A stretch of DNA of 64,000 nt from NCBI GenBank assembly GCA_023091665.1, contig JALJCQ010000001.1, positions 1,798,001 through 1,862,000 on the forward strand. The letters run 5' to 3'. Origin of the DNA: Pythium myriotylum. Lineage: Eukaryota > Oomycota > Peronosporomycetes > Pythiales > Pythiaceae. The notes beneath the pieces are model-generated. The model ran no database searches. It was given only the letters and a program-made list of their open reading frames with translations, and was not told the origin of the DNA. This document shows, in pieces, positions 51,704-62,209 of this stretch. How positions within the stretch are numbered: position 1 is the stretch's first letter; every line of letters begins with the position of its first letter. Both the position numbers and the translations under genes were made by a program.

Positions 51704-53934
51704 ATGGGCGCAGCTCTCACAACTCGCCAAATCCGGTCCGATTACTGGGCACTCGTCTGCAATTATTTAGCATTGCCGATTGAGTCTCTTGACGCATGCG
51801 CCGCCATATTCATTGGATCAGGTGCAAGTGATGATGATGCTCGCGAAAATACACTGCGCATAGATGATGGTTACCCGCGACATATTTCACTCGAGCAATT
51901 TGAAGAGGTTTTCGGCATGCTTTTTGACGATGCGAAGCCCCATTTCGAGTTCTTTTGCTCTGAAAGCACCACTGTATGTGCACATCACGTCTTTTGCAGC
52001 TTAGCTCTACTCGCACACGGAGATTTACACACCAAGATTCTCTTTCTTCTCCGACTTTACGCTGCTGATGTGCACGGGCTTCTTCCATTGGACCGGCGGA
52101 GGATGCTGCTACGAGACTTGGTGACGTCATTACCGCGCACACTATGTTTACGAGAGCGGATTGAGAACCAGGTCGTGGCATACCTCGAGGTTAGTTCAGA
52201 CCTTGACCTCGCTGATCAGGTCAAGGTTGCTTCTCAGATACACCTATTGGTTATCATACAGAAAGATCTGCTATCAAGGGAGGACCAAAATCTGTCGACT
52301 TGCCGTGAGATGTACGAATTTTGTTTTACATCGGCACGCCTGAGTGGTTACTTGCACCAAATCCAATCAGTTGTGAATGGTAAGCCCAGCAAAATTCGCA
52401 TGATCCGATAGAAAAACGCTATCAATTACGGTTGACAGGACTGAGCGCTCAACGAGAAGCAGACAGGCGAAGTTACGTAGTTCCGACTAGTTCGTGCATA
52501 AATCCCAAATCTCAAGGTTATAGCAAGCTTGACGGAAGCACAAGGCGGTTAAAGCTACTGAATCGAGGTGCCACAATGCTTCAACTCGCGCACGAGGCAG
52601 TTCTTTGGTCCACAAGGGTAGGGCATCACTAGTTATAGTCATCATCATTGAGGATTGACTCATGCGCCTCAAGGTTGGGGACCTGCCATGCTTTTTGTCC
52701 CAAGACCAGTTGTGTATGACCGATGATACTTGCGTCAGAGACGCTCTTCGTGCGATGCTTGTCACGAACAATAACGTTATCTACGTGAAAGGAAATGCTA
52801 CTAAATATTTGGGTATCCTTTCAACTGACGACTTCCTAGAGTACGTTGGAAAGAACCTTTAGCATGAATCTCAGTCTGACGATCAAGGCTCCAAAGGTAC
52901 CTTGTTTCTGTGCTTCCAGATGATTCCTGGCCGTCATCTCGGATGGGAGAGTTTACTCGTATTCAAATTGCGAGTGCGAGCGAGATTTTTGGTGCTACTG
53001 CAATCCGAACAGTTCTCGACAACGTTGTAGACGCACAACCCCCCAACAAGTTGGAAGGTTTGAAGGAATCTGGCTTTCATCGAGGAGTTAGCGAGAACGA
53101 ACGTCTTTTCAACGTGATACTCCGCCTCGCTAGCGGTGCATCAGCCGTAGCTGTGTTCAGCACGAGCGCTGATCACTCCATGCCATCGTGTGGTCCGATG
53201 CCAGCGACCCACCCACTGCTAGGGCACGTCTCTGCTTTTGACATCCTCGGGTGGGTACTCGAGGATGTCTCAATTCTAAGTGCGTCCGTGTGTTACGATG
53301 CTCAGACATAGCGCTGACCTCCGTCGATTCTTCTTAGACGGGAAAGAAAAGTATGCTATCTCGTCATTTCCGTGGCTATGCCATACCCCGTCCATTTTCG
53401 ACCTATCTGATTCAGAGAATGGAGTCAGCAGTACGCACAATATCGATATCGTCGGTCGGTTTCGATATAAGAAGCTTCATGAGGTACTCGTCACCACCAC
53501 TTCAACTCTATCGGACTCCTCACGGAGAATCGGTGTGTTAAGGTTGGTTTTGAGTCGCGATCCTCATGATTGGAATGGAGTTTTAACATGCGATATGCGC
53601 CAATGTCAGCATGGACAGCATGATGAAGTGGTACGAGGAAGGAACAGGGGCACAAGGTAACGGCTGGGATGGAAAGATCGGCATTTCTTCACCTTGCATC
53701 CTTCTGATGAAGGTGCAAGAGCTGCAAGACCGTATACCACACATGTTTGAGCCCTGCTGCGTTGTTGACTATAACGATTCAGTTGCCCACGTCATCCAAA
53801 CTATGGTGGCGTTGAGGTTAAGTCGAGTTTTTGTTCAGTCGGCACCAATGCGATCAATAACGAGTGTAGTCCGAGCCTCAGATATGTTGACTTTGCTACT
53901 ACATGAGCAGCATTGCAAGCCACGCACCGCTTGA
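51704..53934 (+). CDS. CBS-domain protein with EF-hand-like N-terminal region
   Basis: Model: six exons, 51704-52379, 52439-52617, 52674-52840, 52888-53279, 53338-53542 and 53610-53934, 647 residues; all phases agree. The fourth junction (intron 52841-52887, 47 nt) and the last (donor GTTGGT) are the least certain. The N-terminal about 225 residues resemble the helical/EF-hand region of calcineurin-B-like proteins (LSLEQFEEVFGMLFD-like block, LRLYAADVHGLLPLDRRRML) but lack a complete calcium loop. The rest holds four CBS-type motifs: DDTCVRDALRAMLVTNNNVI with KYLGILSTDDFLEYV; VFSTSADH with LLGHVSAFDILGWV; a third in the 53338 exon; and DSVAHVIQTMVALRLSRVFV with ITSVVRASDMLTLLL. CBS domains sense adenine nucleotides; the partner is unknown. 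Confidence 0.75.
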
Positions 53935-53992
53935 CGAGAGCAGACGTCGAAGCTAACAGAATTAAGCGAAGTACATGTCTATTTTGCTCTTT

Positions 53993-55380
53993 CTACGACA
54001 GTTGTACGATGAAGTTTTTGCGCCGTCCTGAGCGGAGAAGTAGAATCGAGCCGTCCACCAGGTCGCCATCACTGAGTGCCATATCTTCCGACATCACCCG
54101 CTCTTGGTTCAAATAGACCCCACCGCCTTTGATCATTCGACGACACTCGGCTTTGGATTTTGCGAGACCGACAACAACTGCGACGTCGACAAGAGGCTTC
54201 CCCACGACATCATTTCGGCTCAGGCGAAAAATAGGAGCATCGCCTGCCAGTGCCATAACATTCGCGGCCGTCAACTTATCCGCGCTAACACCCTTCCCAT
54301 AAAGTAACTCGGTAGCATCAAGAGCACTCCGTAGGCCATCTTCCCCGTGCATTGTCTTTGTAATGTTGTCAGCAAGAGCTCGTTGCGCCGCGCGCTTTTC
54401 CGGTTCTTTAGAGTGCTCATGGACGATATCCGATATCTCAGAAATGCTAAGGAAAGTGAAACTCTTCAGCAATTGCTCCACATCTCGATCGTCTGCGCGA
54501 AGGAAGTATTGGTAGAAATCAAACTGGGCACACCCACAAGCATGTTATCAGTACGAGCGCCGGAGAAATTCGCCGCGAGGACCTAACTTACCACAGATGT
54601 CTTGTTCGAGTCGACCCAAATTGCGTTGCCTGCCGATTTCCCGTATTTCTCACCGCTAGCAGTCGTTAGCAGAGGGAGTGTGATGCCAAAGGCATCTTCC
54701 TCCCCACCAGCAGACTTGCGAATGAGCTCGGTGCCGGAAACAATATTTCCCCACTGATCGCTTCCACCAATTTGTGCAACGCAATGGTAATTGCGGTGGA
54801 GGTGGAGAAAGTCATACGCCTGGAAAAGCTGGTACGAGAACTCGAGAAAGCTGATTCCCTGCTCGCTCTCCAGCCGCTTCTTCACACTGTCACGAGCGAG
54901 CATGGCGTTGACACGGAAGTGACGACCAATGTCTCGCATCCACGCTACCGCAGACATTTGATTGTGCCATTCGGCATTGTTAAGCACGATGGCACCGGTG
55001 CGCGGGCAGTCGAAGTCCAATACAGGAGACAAGCCCTTGAGGATTCGTTTCGCATTCTGGTCTACCACGTCATCCGAGAGAAGCACGCGCTCTTCGGACT
55101 TGCCGCTAGGGTCGCCGATGAGACCGGTTGCTCCACCGACAAGCAGGATGGGTCGCATCCCGGCCTCTTGGAAGTGGCGTAGTGCAATGCCCTGCAACAA
55201 GTTGCCTAGATGGAGCGAGTCGGCAGTGGGGTCGAAGCCGCAGTACACTGCAGGCGGCGGCGACGGAGCGGACGCAGAGGCTGAGCGTAGCAGCAGCTTG
55301 TCGATGATCCCGCCGGCGTCTTGATGCGTCAGCGCAGCGAGCATGCCGCGCGAGCGCAGCGCTGTGATGGCGCGGCTCAT
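53993..55380 (-). CDS. YARS2: Tyrosyl-tRNA synthetase, mitochondrial (bacterial type)
   Basis: Model: exons 55380-54592 and 54523-53993, 439 residues; 68-nt intron (GTAAGT...CCCAG). The N-terminus MSRAITALRSRGMLAALTHQ looks like a mitochondrial presequence; non-ATG codons upstream were rejected as starts. Class I motifs: HLGN in CGFDPTADSLHLGNLLQG (HIGH), GGATGLIGDPSGKSEER, QIGGSDQWGNI, and KYGKS in SGEKYGKSAGNAIW (KMSKS). The second exon adds FDFYQYFLRADDRDV and a C-terminal S4 RNA-binding domain (VGLAKSKAECRRMIKGGGVY, then LLRSGRRKNF). It charges organellar tRNA-Tyr. Convergent with the CBS gene (58 bp). Confidence 0.93.
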
Positions 55381-55490
55381 TGTCACCAGGGAATGTGGGG
55401 TCGCAATGCGCAATGGCAACTTGCTGCCAGTCGGCTCAGCAGCTCACCCTCGAAAGAGTGCCAATCCTGTATTTATCCATAAATCTCCCT

Positions 55491-56231
55491 CTATAAGAGC
55501 CGACGCACTTCAAGTGTGCGGCGGAGGTAAATGATCTGCGTGACCGACACGAGACCGAGCACCAGTGCCTCGACGCACGACCACCACATGATGCGACTGT
55601 GTGTACTCGTGATCACTGTGACCAATAGAAAGTTAGTCCCTGGAGCCACCGACCCTCCAATGTCAATGTACCTTGGTCGTGATAGCTCTTGATAGCCTTC
55701 ATGTATGCCTGGGTATCCTTCACAGTGTCCAGTGTCGCCGACAGCTCGTACACGAGATCTTCGAGCTCCTGAACTTGCTCTGTACCATGCCAAGCACTTC
55801 AGGAACAGGGCTCAGCCAAAACTCAAACATGACGTACTGATCTTGGCAGCGTCTGCATTCGACAGCACTTCGTGAGCCGGGTCGTCGGCGTGAAACGAGA
55901 AGCCGACGACCACATCGCCCACTGAGGCCACTGTATTCCGAAAGCAGAGCGTGTGGGTGCCTCCCTGTCCGATTGGAGCGAGGAAGCGGCCCGACGCGCC
56001 TTGGCTCGAGTAGATAACGGCGTTCGTGCCGTCTTTGAGATCGACCGCGAGCGAGTCAGCGACGCCGCGCAGCACTTCGTAGTTTAGCGAGATGCCGTGC
56101 TTGAACTTGGCCACCTCCAGGAAGAAGCACTCGTCGGAGGACGCGGGAATGCTCGCGTGAAGCCCCGCGGCCTGCTGCATCGAGAGCAGCGCCGCAGCAC
56201 CGAGCACGAGCAGGCGACCGATCATCGTCAT
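55491..56231 (-). CDS. p24/EMP24/GOLD family cargo receptor (TMED-like)
   Basis: Model: exons 56231-55838, 55779-55672 and 55615-55491, 208 residues; introns of 58 and 56 nt, both with GTAC donors. Signal peptide MTMIGRLLVLGAAALLSMQQ. The GOLD domain starts ASSDECFFLEVAKFKHGISL and has the second Cys in THTLCFRNTV. Exon 2 encodes the coiled coil (VQELEDLVYELSATLDTVKD). Exon 3 gives THSRIMWWSCVEALVLGLVS, the single membrane helix, and a short tail YLRRTLEVRRLL. The tail lacks a classical KKxx ER-retrieval signal. p24 proteins sort cargo into COPII/COPI vesicles. Confidence 0.9.
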
Positions 56232-56335
56232 TGCCACGTTGCGGCGTGGTGATCGAACTGTCACTATTGTGAAACTTGAGCCGTGATGTCACAGAGCTCC
56301 ATCATTGTTGTCGAACGTAGCAACTAGCAGAGACC

Positions 56336-56842
56336 ATGCAGGCGGTGCGTCGGCAGCTCGACCAGCTCTTCACGGTGCACGCCGCCATCGCCATTGTGAC
56401 GGGCACGCTTTGCTTCTTCACGCCGCACTCGCAGCTCTCCCCGATTCTCGGTGACGCGAACAACACCCATTTTGCCCACGAGTTTATCCGTCTTTACGGT
56501 GCGTGCCGATTGTATCTTTGCCACGGCCCCTCGTCCTAATCGGCGGCCCTCTCCTTCGTCGCAGGGGCTCTGACGCTAGCGCAAGGATGGTTGGTGTGGC
56601 GCACCCGCCTCGTGAGCGATGCTTTGATTCGCCGCACGTTCTGCCAGGCTTACTGTATCTGCTTCTCGCTGCAAGCTCTCGCCTTGGTGCGAGCCCAACT
56701 GTCGGCCCCAGAGAGTCACTCGGTGCTACACTGGTTTTATATTCTCATCCTCGGTGGACTCGGTGGCGCCTACGGATACTTCCTCGCTTTCAAGACCATC
56801 AAGGCGTTCGAGCTGCCAGGTGGAGACAAGGGAGGGCTTTAG
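56336..56842 (+). CDS. Small four-helix membrane protein, unrecognised
   Basis: Model: exons 56336-56498 and 56565-56842, 146 residues; 66-nt intron (GTGCGT...CGCAG) joining RLYGALTLAQGW. Hydrophobic segments: AAIAIVTGTLCFF, FIRLYGALTLAQGWLVW, TFCQAYCICFSLQALALV and LHWFYILILGGLGGAYGYFL. The 'FxRLYGALxLAQGW' block followed by further helices resembles widespread small eukaryotic and bacterial membrane proteins of unknown function; I cannot assign a name. Tail FELPGGDKGGL. Divergent from p24 (104 bp) and convergent with CAF-1 p60 (43 bp). Confidence 0.75.
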
Positions 56843-56885
56843 GTATTGGTAGAAGTTCCTTGGCGGTGTACACAAACACGTCCTA

Positions 56886-58776
56886 TTAGGCTTCGCCGTT
56901 CACATTATCATCGACACTGTTGTCCGACCTCTTCGTTGGCGAATCACCCTCAGTCAGGTCGATTGGAGCTGAGGTTTCGTTGCTGGGTGATGGAGTGCCA
57001 GATTCCGTGACTAGTGTAGGGGCAATCTTTCGTTTCTTGCGCACCTGGACGGTGTTCACGACAGCCGAAGCATCCTCGCCAGAGACGTCGATGGGTTTGG
57101 AGGCATCATGGCCGAGAGCCCAGGAGTCCCGTTTCTTAAAGGCTTGTAGGAGAGGTGATGTCATCGATGCTGGCTGCTTCTTTATCACTGCAGGGGATTT
57201 GGTTGACGGAGTTGCAGTAGCTGCCCCATCAGTACTTGGTGTCGAGGCTGGCGGCTTTGTCTTCTTCTTTGTGCTTTTGGTCACAGTGAACATAGCACGG
57301 CTCGAAGTCTCGTTTGCGTGCCGTAGTTCTGTGTACATAGATAAAGTCGTCAGCTCCGAGGATGCCTGCTTGTGAGTTATGGTCACCGTTCGTACCTTCC
57401 CGAGACACGTTTGCTCCGAAAAAACCTTCGGCAAAACGAATAAAGGAGATATAACCATCCATGGAGGATACACTCAAGATCTGCCCATCCGCGGACCACG
57501 TTGCGTCGGTAAGGTCGGCGTAGTGAAGGTTCTTAATCGTGCATATTGGATGGCGTTGCTAGAAGTTGTCATAAATCAAGTCAGCGACACGATAGACGAA
57601 GAAACATGCCTCAATACAGACCTGAGAGTCGTAAACAATGACCGCATTGAGAGTGATCACAGCAAAAATGGATCGATTTGGCGTGCCGAAAAAGTTATTG
57701 GAAGGAGAACCCTCGCCTCGGAGTTTGTACATGAGCGGGTTGCATCGGACGCCAAGCGACGCCTTCTCCTGACCAGGAAGGTGCAGTGTCGGTGCGGTCA
57801 TGTTACCTCGAGCAAATGCGTACACGGTATTGACAGGTGCTGACGTTTCGAACGAACGAAAGACGCCTGTGGGTGCTAACAGATAGCTCCCGCAAGGAGT
57901 CCACGATAGTCGCCTCGCAAATACTGGGCACGTATCATCCAAAAACATTCGGTGCTTTGGTGGTCCTTTTGTCAAACCTTCATCTCCCTTCGTCTCGGTT
58001 TCGACGGATTTTTCGTTACTAGGAGATGCAGATGACTGCGACAGAGGGAACTCGCGTGTTTTAATCGAAAGCAGATTCGTGCACTTGCGCACTTGCTTCT
58101 TGGCATTGCTCTGGCGACTTATTTCGTCGAATCCAACGAGTGAATACACACGGCACGTGCGGTCGTTGCCCTCTGTGACAAGATACTCACCAAGCGGATC
58201 CCATGCCACTCCTTGAACATACTGCGTATGATCTTTCCGTCTCTCGACTACCTCCCCCTTCTCGACGTTCCAAATCACCAAGCAGTTATCCACGGAGCCG
58301 GAGCCTAAGTGCACCGAGTCTGGAGACCAGCATAGGTCTGTGATGTCACCTTTGTGACCACATGCAAGCAGTGATCTCGAGATGTCGCTGAATGACGAGA
58401 CCTTGTCCCAGCTCCAGTCTTCGGGAGCCGTCTTGGGTTTGGTCCAGACGATAATGGTCGAGTCGTCACTGGCCGACGCCAAGTACTTTCCATCAGGCGA
58501 GAATCGGACACAGTTGACGCTTCGATCGTGGCCCGAGAGACTAAAGATGAACTCCAACCCATCGTTGTCCTTGAGCTGTGGCAGAACGCGCCAGAGCTTG
58601 ATCTCCTTGTCTGCGCCGCCGGTGGCCAAGATGGTCGCCGTGCTCGACGGCTCGTGGAGAAAGTCGAGCGAGAGCACGGCCTCGTTCAGGCCCGTGGGTC
58701 CGCAGTGCCAGCGGATCTCTGGCGTCGTCGCGTGCACCGCGGGCGGCGCCGACTCCTTGGGCTCGGCCGTCGCCAT
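56886..58776 (-). CDS. CHAF1B: Chromatin assembly factor 1 subunit B (p60), WD40
   Basis: Model: exons 58776-57622, 57558-57396 and 57328-56886, 586 residues; introns of 63 nt (GTCTGT...TCTAG) and 67 nt (GTACGA...ACACAG). The N-terminal W40 propeller reads PEIRWHCGPTGLNEAVLSLD, LATGGADKEIKLWRV, SLSGHDRSVNCVRFSPDGKY, HKGDITDLCWSPDSVHLGSG, DHTQYVQGVAWDPLGEYLVT; then GSPSNNFFGTPNRSIFAVIT and YADLTDATWSADGQILSVSS DG-YISF. This order and the long insert between blades are typical of CAF-1 p60. The third exon is a disordered tail with a DLTEGDSP stretch, possibly for ASF1 binding. CAF-1 deposits H3-H4 behind replication forks. Confidence 0.9.
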
Positions 58777-59004
58777 CTTCCGCTCGCCTTCCCGCCAAAA
58801 TATGGCGCCACGCGATCAGAGCCGAGGCCGCTAAGTGCGAGTTCGTCATCGACTAAGTGCGATACAGTTCTGTCCGATGACGTTTCGCGTTCTTCGCCAG
58901 AGTGGGACCAATCTGCATTTCAACCAATCGCCGTCCGTCATTCCGGATGTCTCCCCCGCCGGCAAACAGAAACGGAAACCCCTCGGCACCCGCACGCGGC
59001 GACC

Positions 59005-60489
59005 ATGGAGAGCTGGACGAACTACTTCACGACCCATTTCTACGCCATCAAGATGCGGCCCGTGTCGGCCTTCGACCCGTCGGGCTTCCTCATCCTCATC
59101 ACGGCCGTGCTGCTCTTCGTCGGCGTCGTCGCGGCCAGCGCGCAGACGCTCTTCGCGCGCCACGGCGTGCGCCTGCGCTCGCAGGTGGAGAAGAACCTCC
59201 AGGACATCTCCGACTACGTCGAAGAGAGCAAGACCAAGCTCGAGGTCCAGATGAAGTACGTCAAGGGCCGCGCGATCGACCACTCGGGTCGCCAGGGGTT
59301 CATCGCCGAGATGCTCAGCTTTGCGTATTTGTCGCGACTGGCATTCTCCGTGGGTATTTTCTCGATTGCCTCGTACTTGAATGCGCTCGCAGCTGTCATT
59401 GCTGGCTGGCGCACGCCGAACGTTGTCATCCTCAATTTGGAGAAACAAGACTCTGGCTTGAAGACGCTCCCGGACCTTGGTCACGACCTATTCAAGTACG
59501 TCATGACAAAGATCTACGGACAGACTACGTATATCGAGTGGTTCGACCTACCGGACGAGTTCATTGGAGCAGTTGGCACGGCAGTTGGTATCTTGCTCAT
59601 CTTGCATCCTCGCGTAAGTGATACGTTTTGTGGCGATTGTGAGGTTGGTGAGGGCACTTACGCCGACGTGATCTGTAGCGTCTCCTCATCTTGCGACGAT
59701 TCTGTGCCATTTTCGCATGCATCAACTTGATGCGTGCGTGTTGCGTGGCAGTCACATCTTTGCCCGATGCAAGCCCAATGTGTATTTCCCAGTTCGAATC
59801 TGGCCGTGGTAACTACAAGTCGATGCCTATCTTCCCGAAGTACGTGTTACTGCTGAGTGACCGGAGTTTTATTCTTCCTGACATGACCGGTGATTATCGA
59901 ACAGGGCGTTTGTACGTGCCTGGAAAGTGCTCACGCGTCCCTCACAGCACATCACGTGCGGTGACATGATCTTCAGTGGCCACGCCGTGTTTCTTATGCT
60001 CTGCTCAATGATCGTCCGCACGGTGAGGCATTCCCCTAGCGTATGCATCTGTGCATTTCTAATCTTGTAATTCCTGCACAGTACTGCGTCCGCGCTGAGC
60101 TTAACACGCCATTTACGCGGCGATACTCTTATGTGCTCTGGATGGTACGCTACTGCGTCTACGCTGGGACTGCGGGAGGGGTCTTCGCGATTGTCGGCAC
60201 TCGTCTTCATTACACGCTCGATGTGCTTATCGCTATCTACATCTCCGCTCAAGTTTGGTTCACCTATCATTGGTTAGCCGCCCACCCACGCGAGAGTTTC
60301 CGTATTCTGAGTTGGCTGGAGCATGCAGAAGTCCATGTTGTCGATATGGATGCGTACCGTAAGGCGCGTCGTTCTGGCAGCCTGGAACCGCTAGAAAAAA
60401 CGTTTAGCACGGAACTGATCACAGTGCCTGGAGTCGAAACTTTGATTCAAACCGCGAGTGCTACAACTGCTACGAAGAAGGAGAACTGA
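59005..60489 (+). CDS. Sphingomyelin-synthase-related PAP2-type phosphotransferase
   Basis: Model: exons 59005-59613, 59679-59839, 59905-60022 and 60082-60489, 431 residues; introns of 65, 65 and 59 nt. A membrane anchor and coiled segment (FDPSGFLILITAVLLFVGVV, VEKNLQDISDYVEESKTKL) precede the six-helix core. Catalytic motifs of the SMS family are present: CGDMIFSGHAVFLML (exon 3) and HYTLDVLIAIYIS (exon 4), supplying the His-His-Asp triad. Such enzymes move a phospho-headgroup from a phospholipid to ceramide, making sphingomyelin, ceramide-phosphoethanolamine or inositol-phosphoceramide; which product is made cannot be told from sequence. Convergent with the GNAT gene by only 30 bp. Confidence 0.87.
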
Positions 60490-60519
60490 TGTCTCCGTAT
60501 TAAAAGTTCAGCATAGAGT

Positions 60520-61526
60520 TCATAGGACCTTCGGTTTTCTCTCAGGTGTTGGATTCTTGTCGCTGGCATTTCCCTTTGACAGTGCATTGGCCACCTTTGC
60601 AAACAACTGCTCTTCAACAACAGGCCACTCGCTGTTTACCACAGCAAACAGCACAGTATCTCGGTTGCTCTCTTTGACGATGCGGTGTTTGCGCAGGACA
60701 CCCTCGAAGGTGAATCCCAAGGAATGGCCTGCGCGGCGCGCTCGTACGTTGTGGCCGTCGCAGCGCCACTCGACGCGACGATACTTGAGGCGGAAGAGGT
60801 ATTGGAGTAGTAGCAACACTGCTTCAACCATAGCGCCTGATCCTTGGAATGCCGGGGTGAGCCACATGTTGCTGATCTCAACTCGAAGGTCGACTGGGGA
60901 GTGGCTACACAGTGAGACCATGCCAATGGGCAGGTTCGTCGTCGAATCCATCTACAAGCAGCCAATGTGCTGAGCATGACCATCAAACATACCAGACTAG
61001 CGAGTAACCCACGATAACGTAATGACGATTGTCGGGAAGGTCAACGCAGTGTTTAGCGAGAAATTCAGTCGAGGCAGCAAACGGTCCGTGGTCCAGATGG
61101 CGCCAAACCATCTCGTCTGCGTCGTAAGCGAGCTCGCGATAAATTCCTTTCCTGCGAGGAGACGGATCAGGTGTCACTGATGGCGCACGTGACAAATAAC
61201 GTGCTTACTCACTTTGGCTCGCCACACGATACTGCATGGAGTTCTTGCGCGTCCTCACTTGCGACAAAGTTACGAATGGTCACAAGGCGACCTTCAAGCG
61301 GGCTCTCCAGCGGCGCCGGCTTGAGAGGCAGTCGGCGCGCTAGATCGAGGAGCTCGTCGTACAGCTGCGGCTTGACCTCGCCCATCACGCTTGGCAACCC
61401 CATTGCTTCTTGCTTCATCCGCTCGAAAGACCCGCCATGGCTGAGCAGGAAGTAGACCAAGAGGATCGTGCCAAAGAACACGGTGCCGCCGGCCGCGATG
61501 CCCACGAGCACCACAGTCGAGAGCAT
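60520..61526 (-). CDS. Membrane-anchored GNAT acetyltransferase
   Basis: Model: exons 61526-61213, 61151-61013 and 60951-60520, 294 residues; both introns 61 nt (GTGAGT...CGCAG; GTGGGT...TGTAG). The first ATG in frame is 61526 and gives an N-terminal membrane helix (VVLVGIAAGGTVFFGTILLV). The acetyltransferase domain follows: EGRLVTIRNF, YDADEMVWRHLDHGPF, HYVI|MDSTTNLPIGMVSLCS, ISNMWLTPAFQGSGAMVEAV (acetyl-CoA loop), RRVEWRCDGHNVRARRAGHS and GFTFEGVLRKHRI. This is the RimJ/RimL-type GNAT pattern. The target is unknown; a membrane anchor in front of this domain is unusual. Confidence 0.85.
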
Positions 61527-61647
61527 GGCTCGCGGATAGTCGATCGAGCTCGCGATCCTCAATGGGAGATTCTTTTCAGCCAATCAAGCTTGACGGGTTG
61601 ATGGCCGAGTCGTTTGCCATCGATCATTCTTCATCTTGCCCACAACC

Positions 61648-62162
61648 ATGAACTCGGTCGGCGCGCCGGCGCAGAACAAGCGACCGCCGGAGAAGGGATC
61701 CTTCCCACTGGATCACTACGGCGAGTGCAAGCCCAAGATGAAGGTGCGACATCTCTGCCAACCTCGTACGGCGCATTGCTGACCGTCTCGAGGAACAGGA
61801 GTTCTTGAACTGCCTGCGCGACAACAAAGCGAGCCACATCGATTGCAAGCACCTCTCCAAGGCGTACCTGGAGTGTCGAATGGAGAAGTAGGTTCTCTCA
61901 TACTCCTTGCTTGCTCATGCCCATCGACTGAGGCGCTCTGTAGGGGTCTGATGCAGGAAGAAGAACTCGACAACCTCGGATTCCATGAGAAAGGGATGCA
62001 GAAGCACGACCGTGCACGATCCTACGAAGGGCGCAAAGAAGGTAGAAATCCATGTGGATGGATGCAAAAATCTTCGCGAGTTACTCATGTGTCTGTCACT
62101 GATTCACAGGCGAGGGTTTCGTCGCAGGACTCGGTGTCAAAGCCCCACGATACAAAGACTGA
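61648..62162 (+). CDS. COX19: Cytochrome c oxidase assembly protein COX19, twin CX9C
   Basis: Model: exons 61648-61743, 61799-61887, 61944-62041 and 62110-62162, 111 residues. Exon 1 ends PEKGSFPLDHYGECKPKMK. Two acceptors are available for intron 1; the one at 61798 is chosen because it gives exact CX9C spacing (C-KPKMKEFLN-C). The second pair is C-KHLSKAYLE-C in exon 2. Exon 3 carries GLMQEEELDNLGFHEK and exon 4 GEGFVAGLGVKAPRYKD, both conserved in the family. COX19 is a small intermembrane-space and cytosolic copper-linked protein required for complex IV assembly and imported by the Mia40 pathway. Divergent from the GNAT gene (121 bp). Confidence 0.9.
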
Positions 62163-62209
62163 CACACAAGAACAATTAAAAACCACTTTAGCTCACCAAA
62201 ATTGGTCTC

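Noticed and set aside
58528..59004. Long plus frame running into the sphingomyelin-synthase-like gene
   Set aside because: The upstream part is antisense to CAF-1 p60 exon 1; the gene starts at ATG 59005.
61793..61798. Alternative COX19 intron-1 acceptor after CTCGAG
   Set aside because: It would give CX11C and not the family's CX9C spacing; the acceptor at 61798 restores it.
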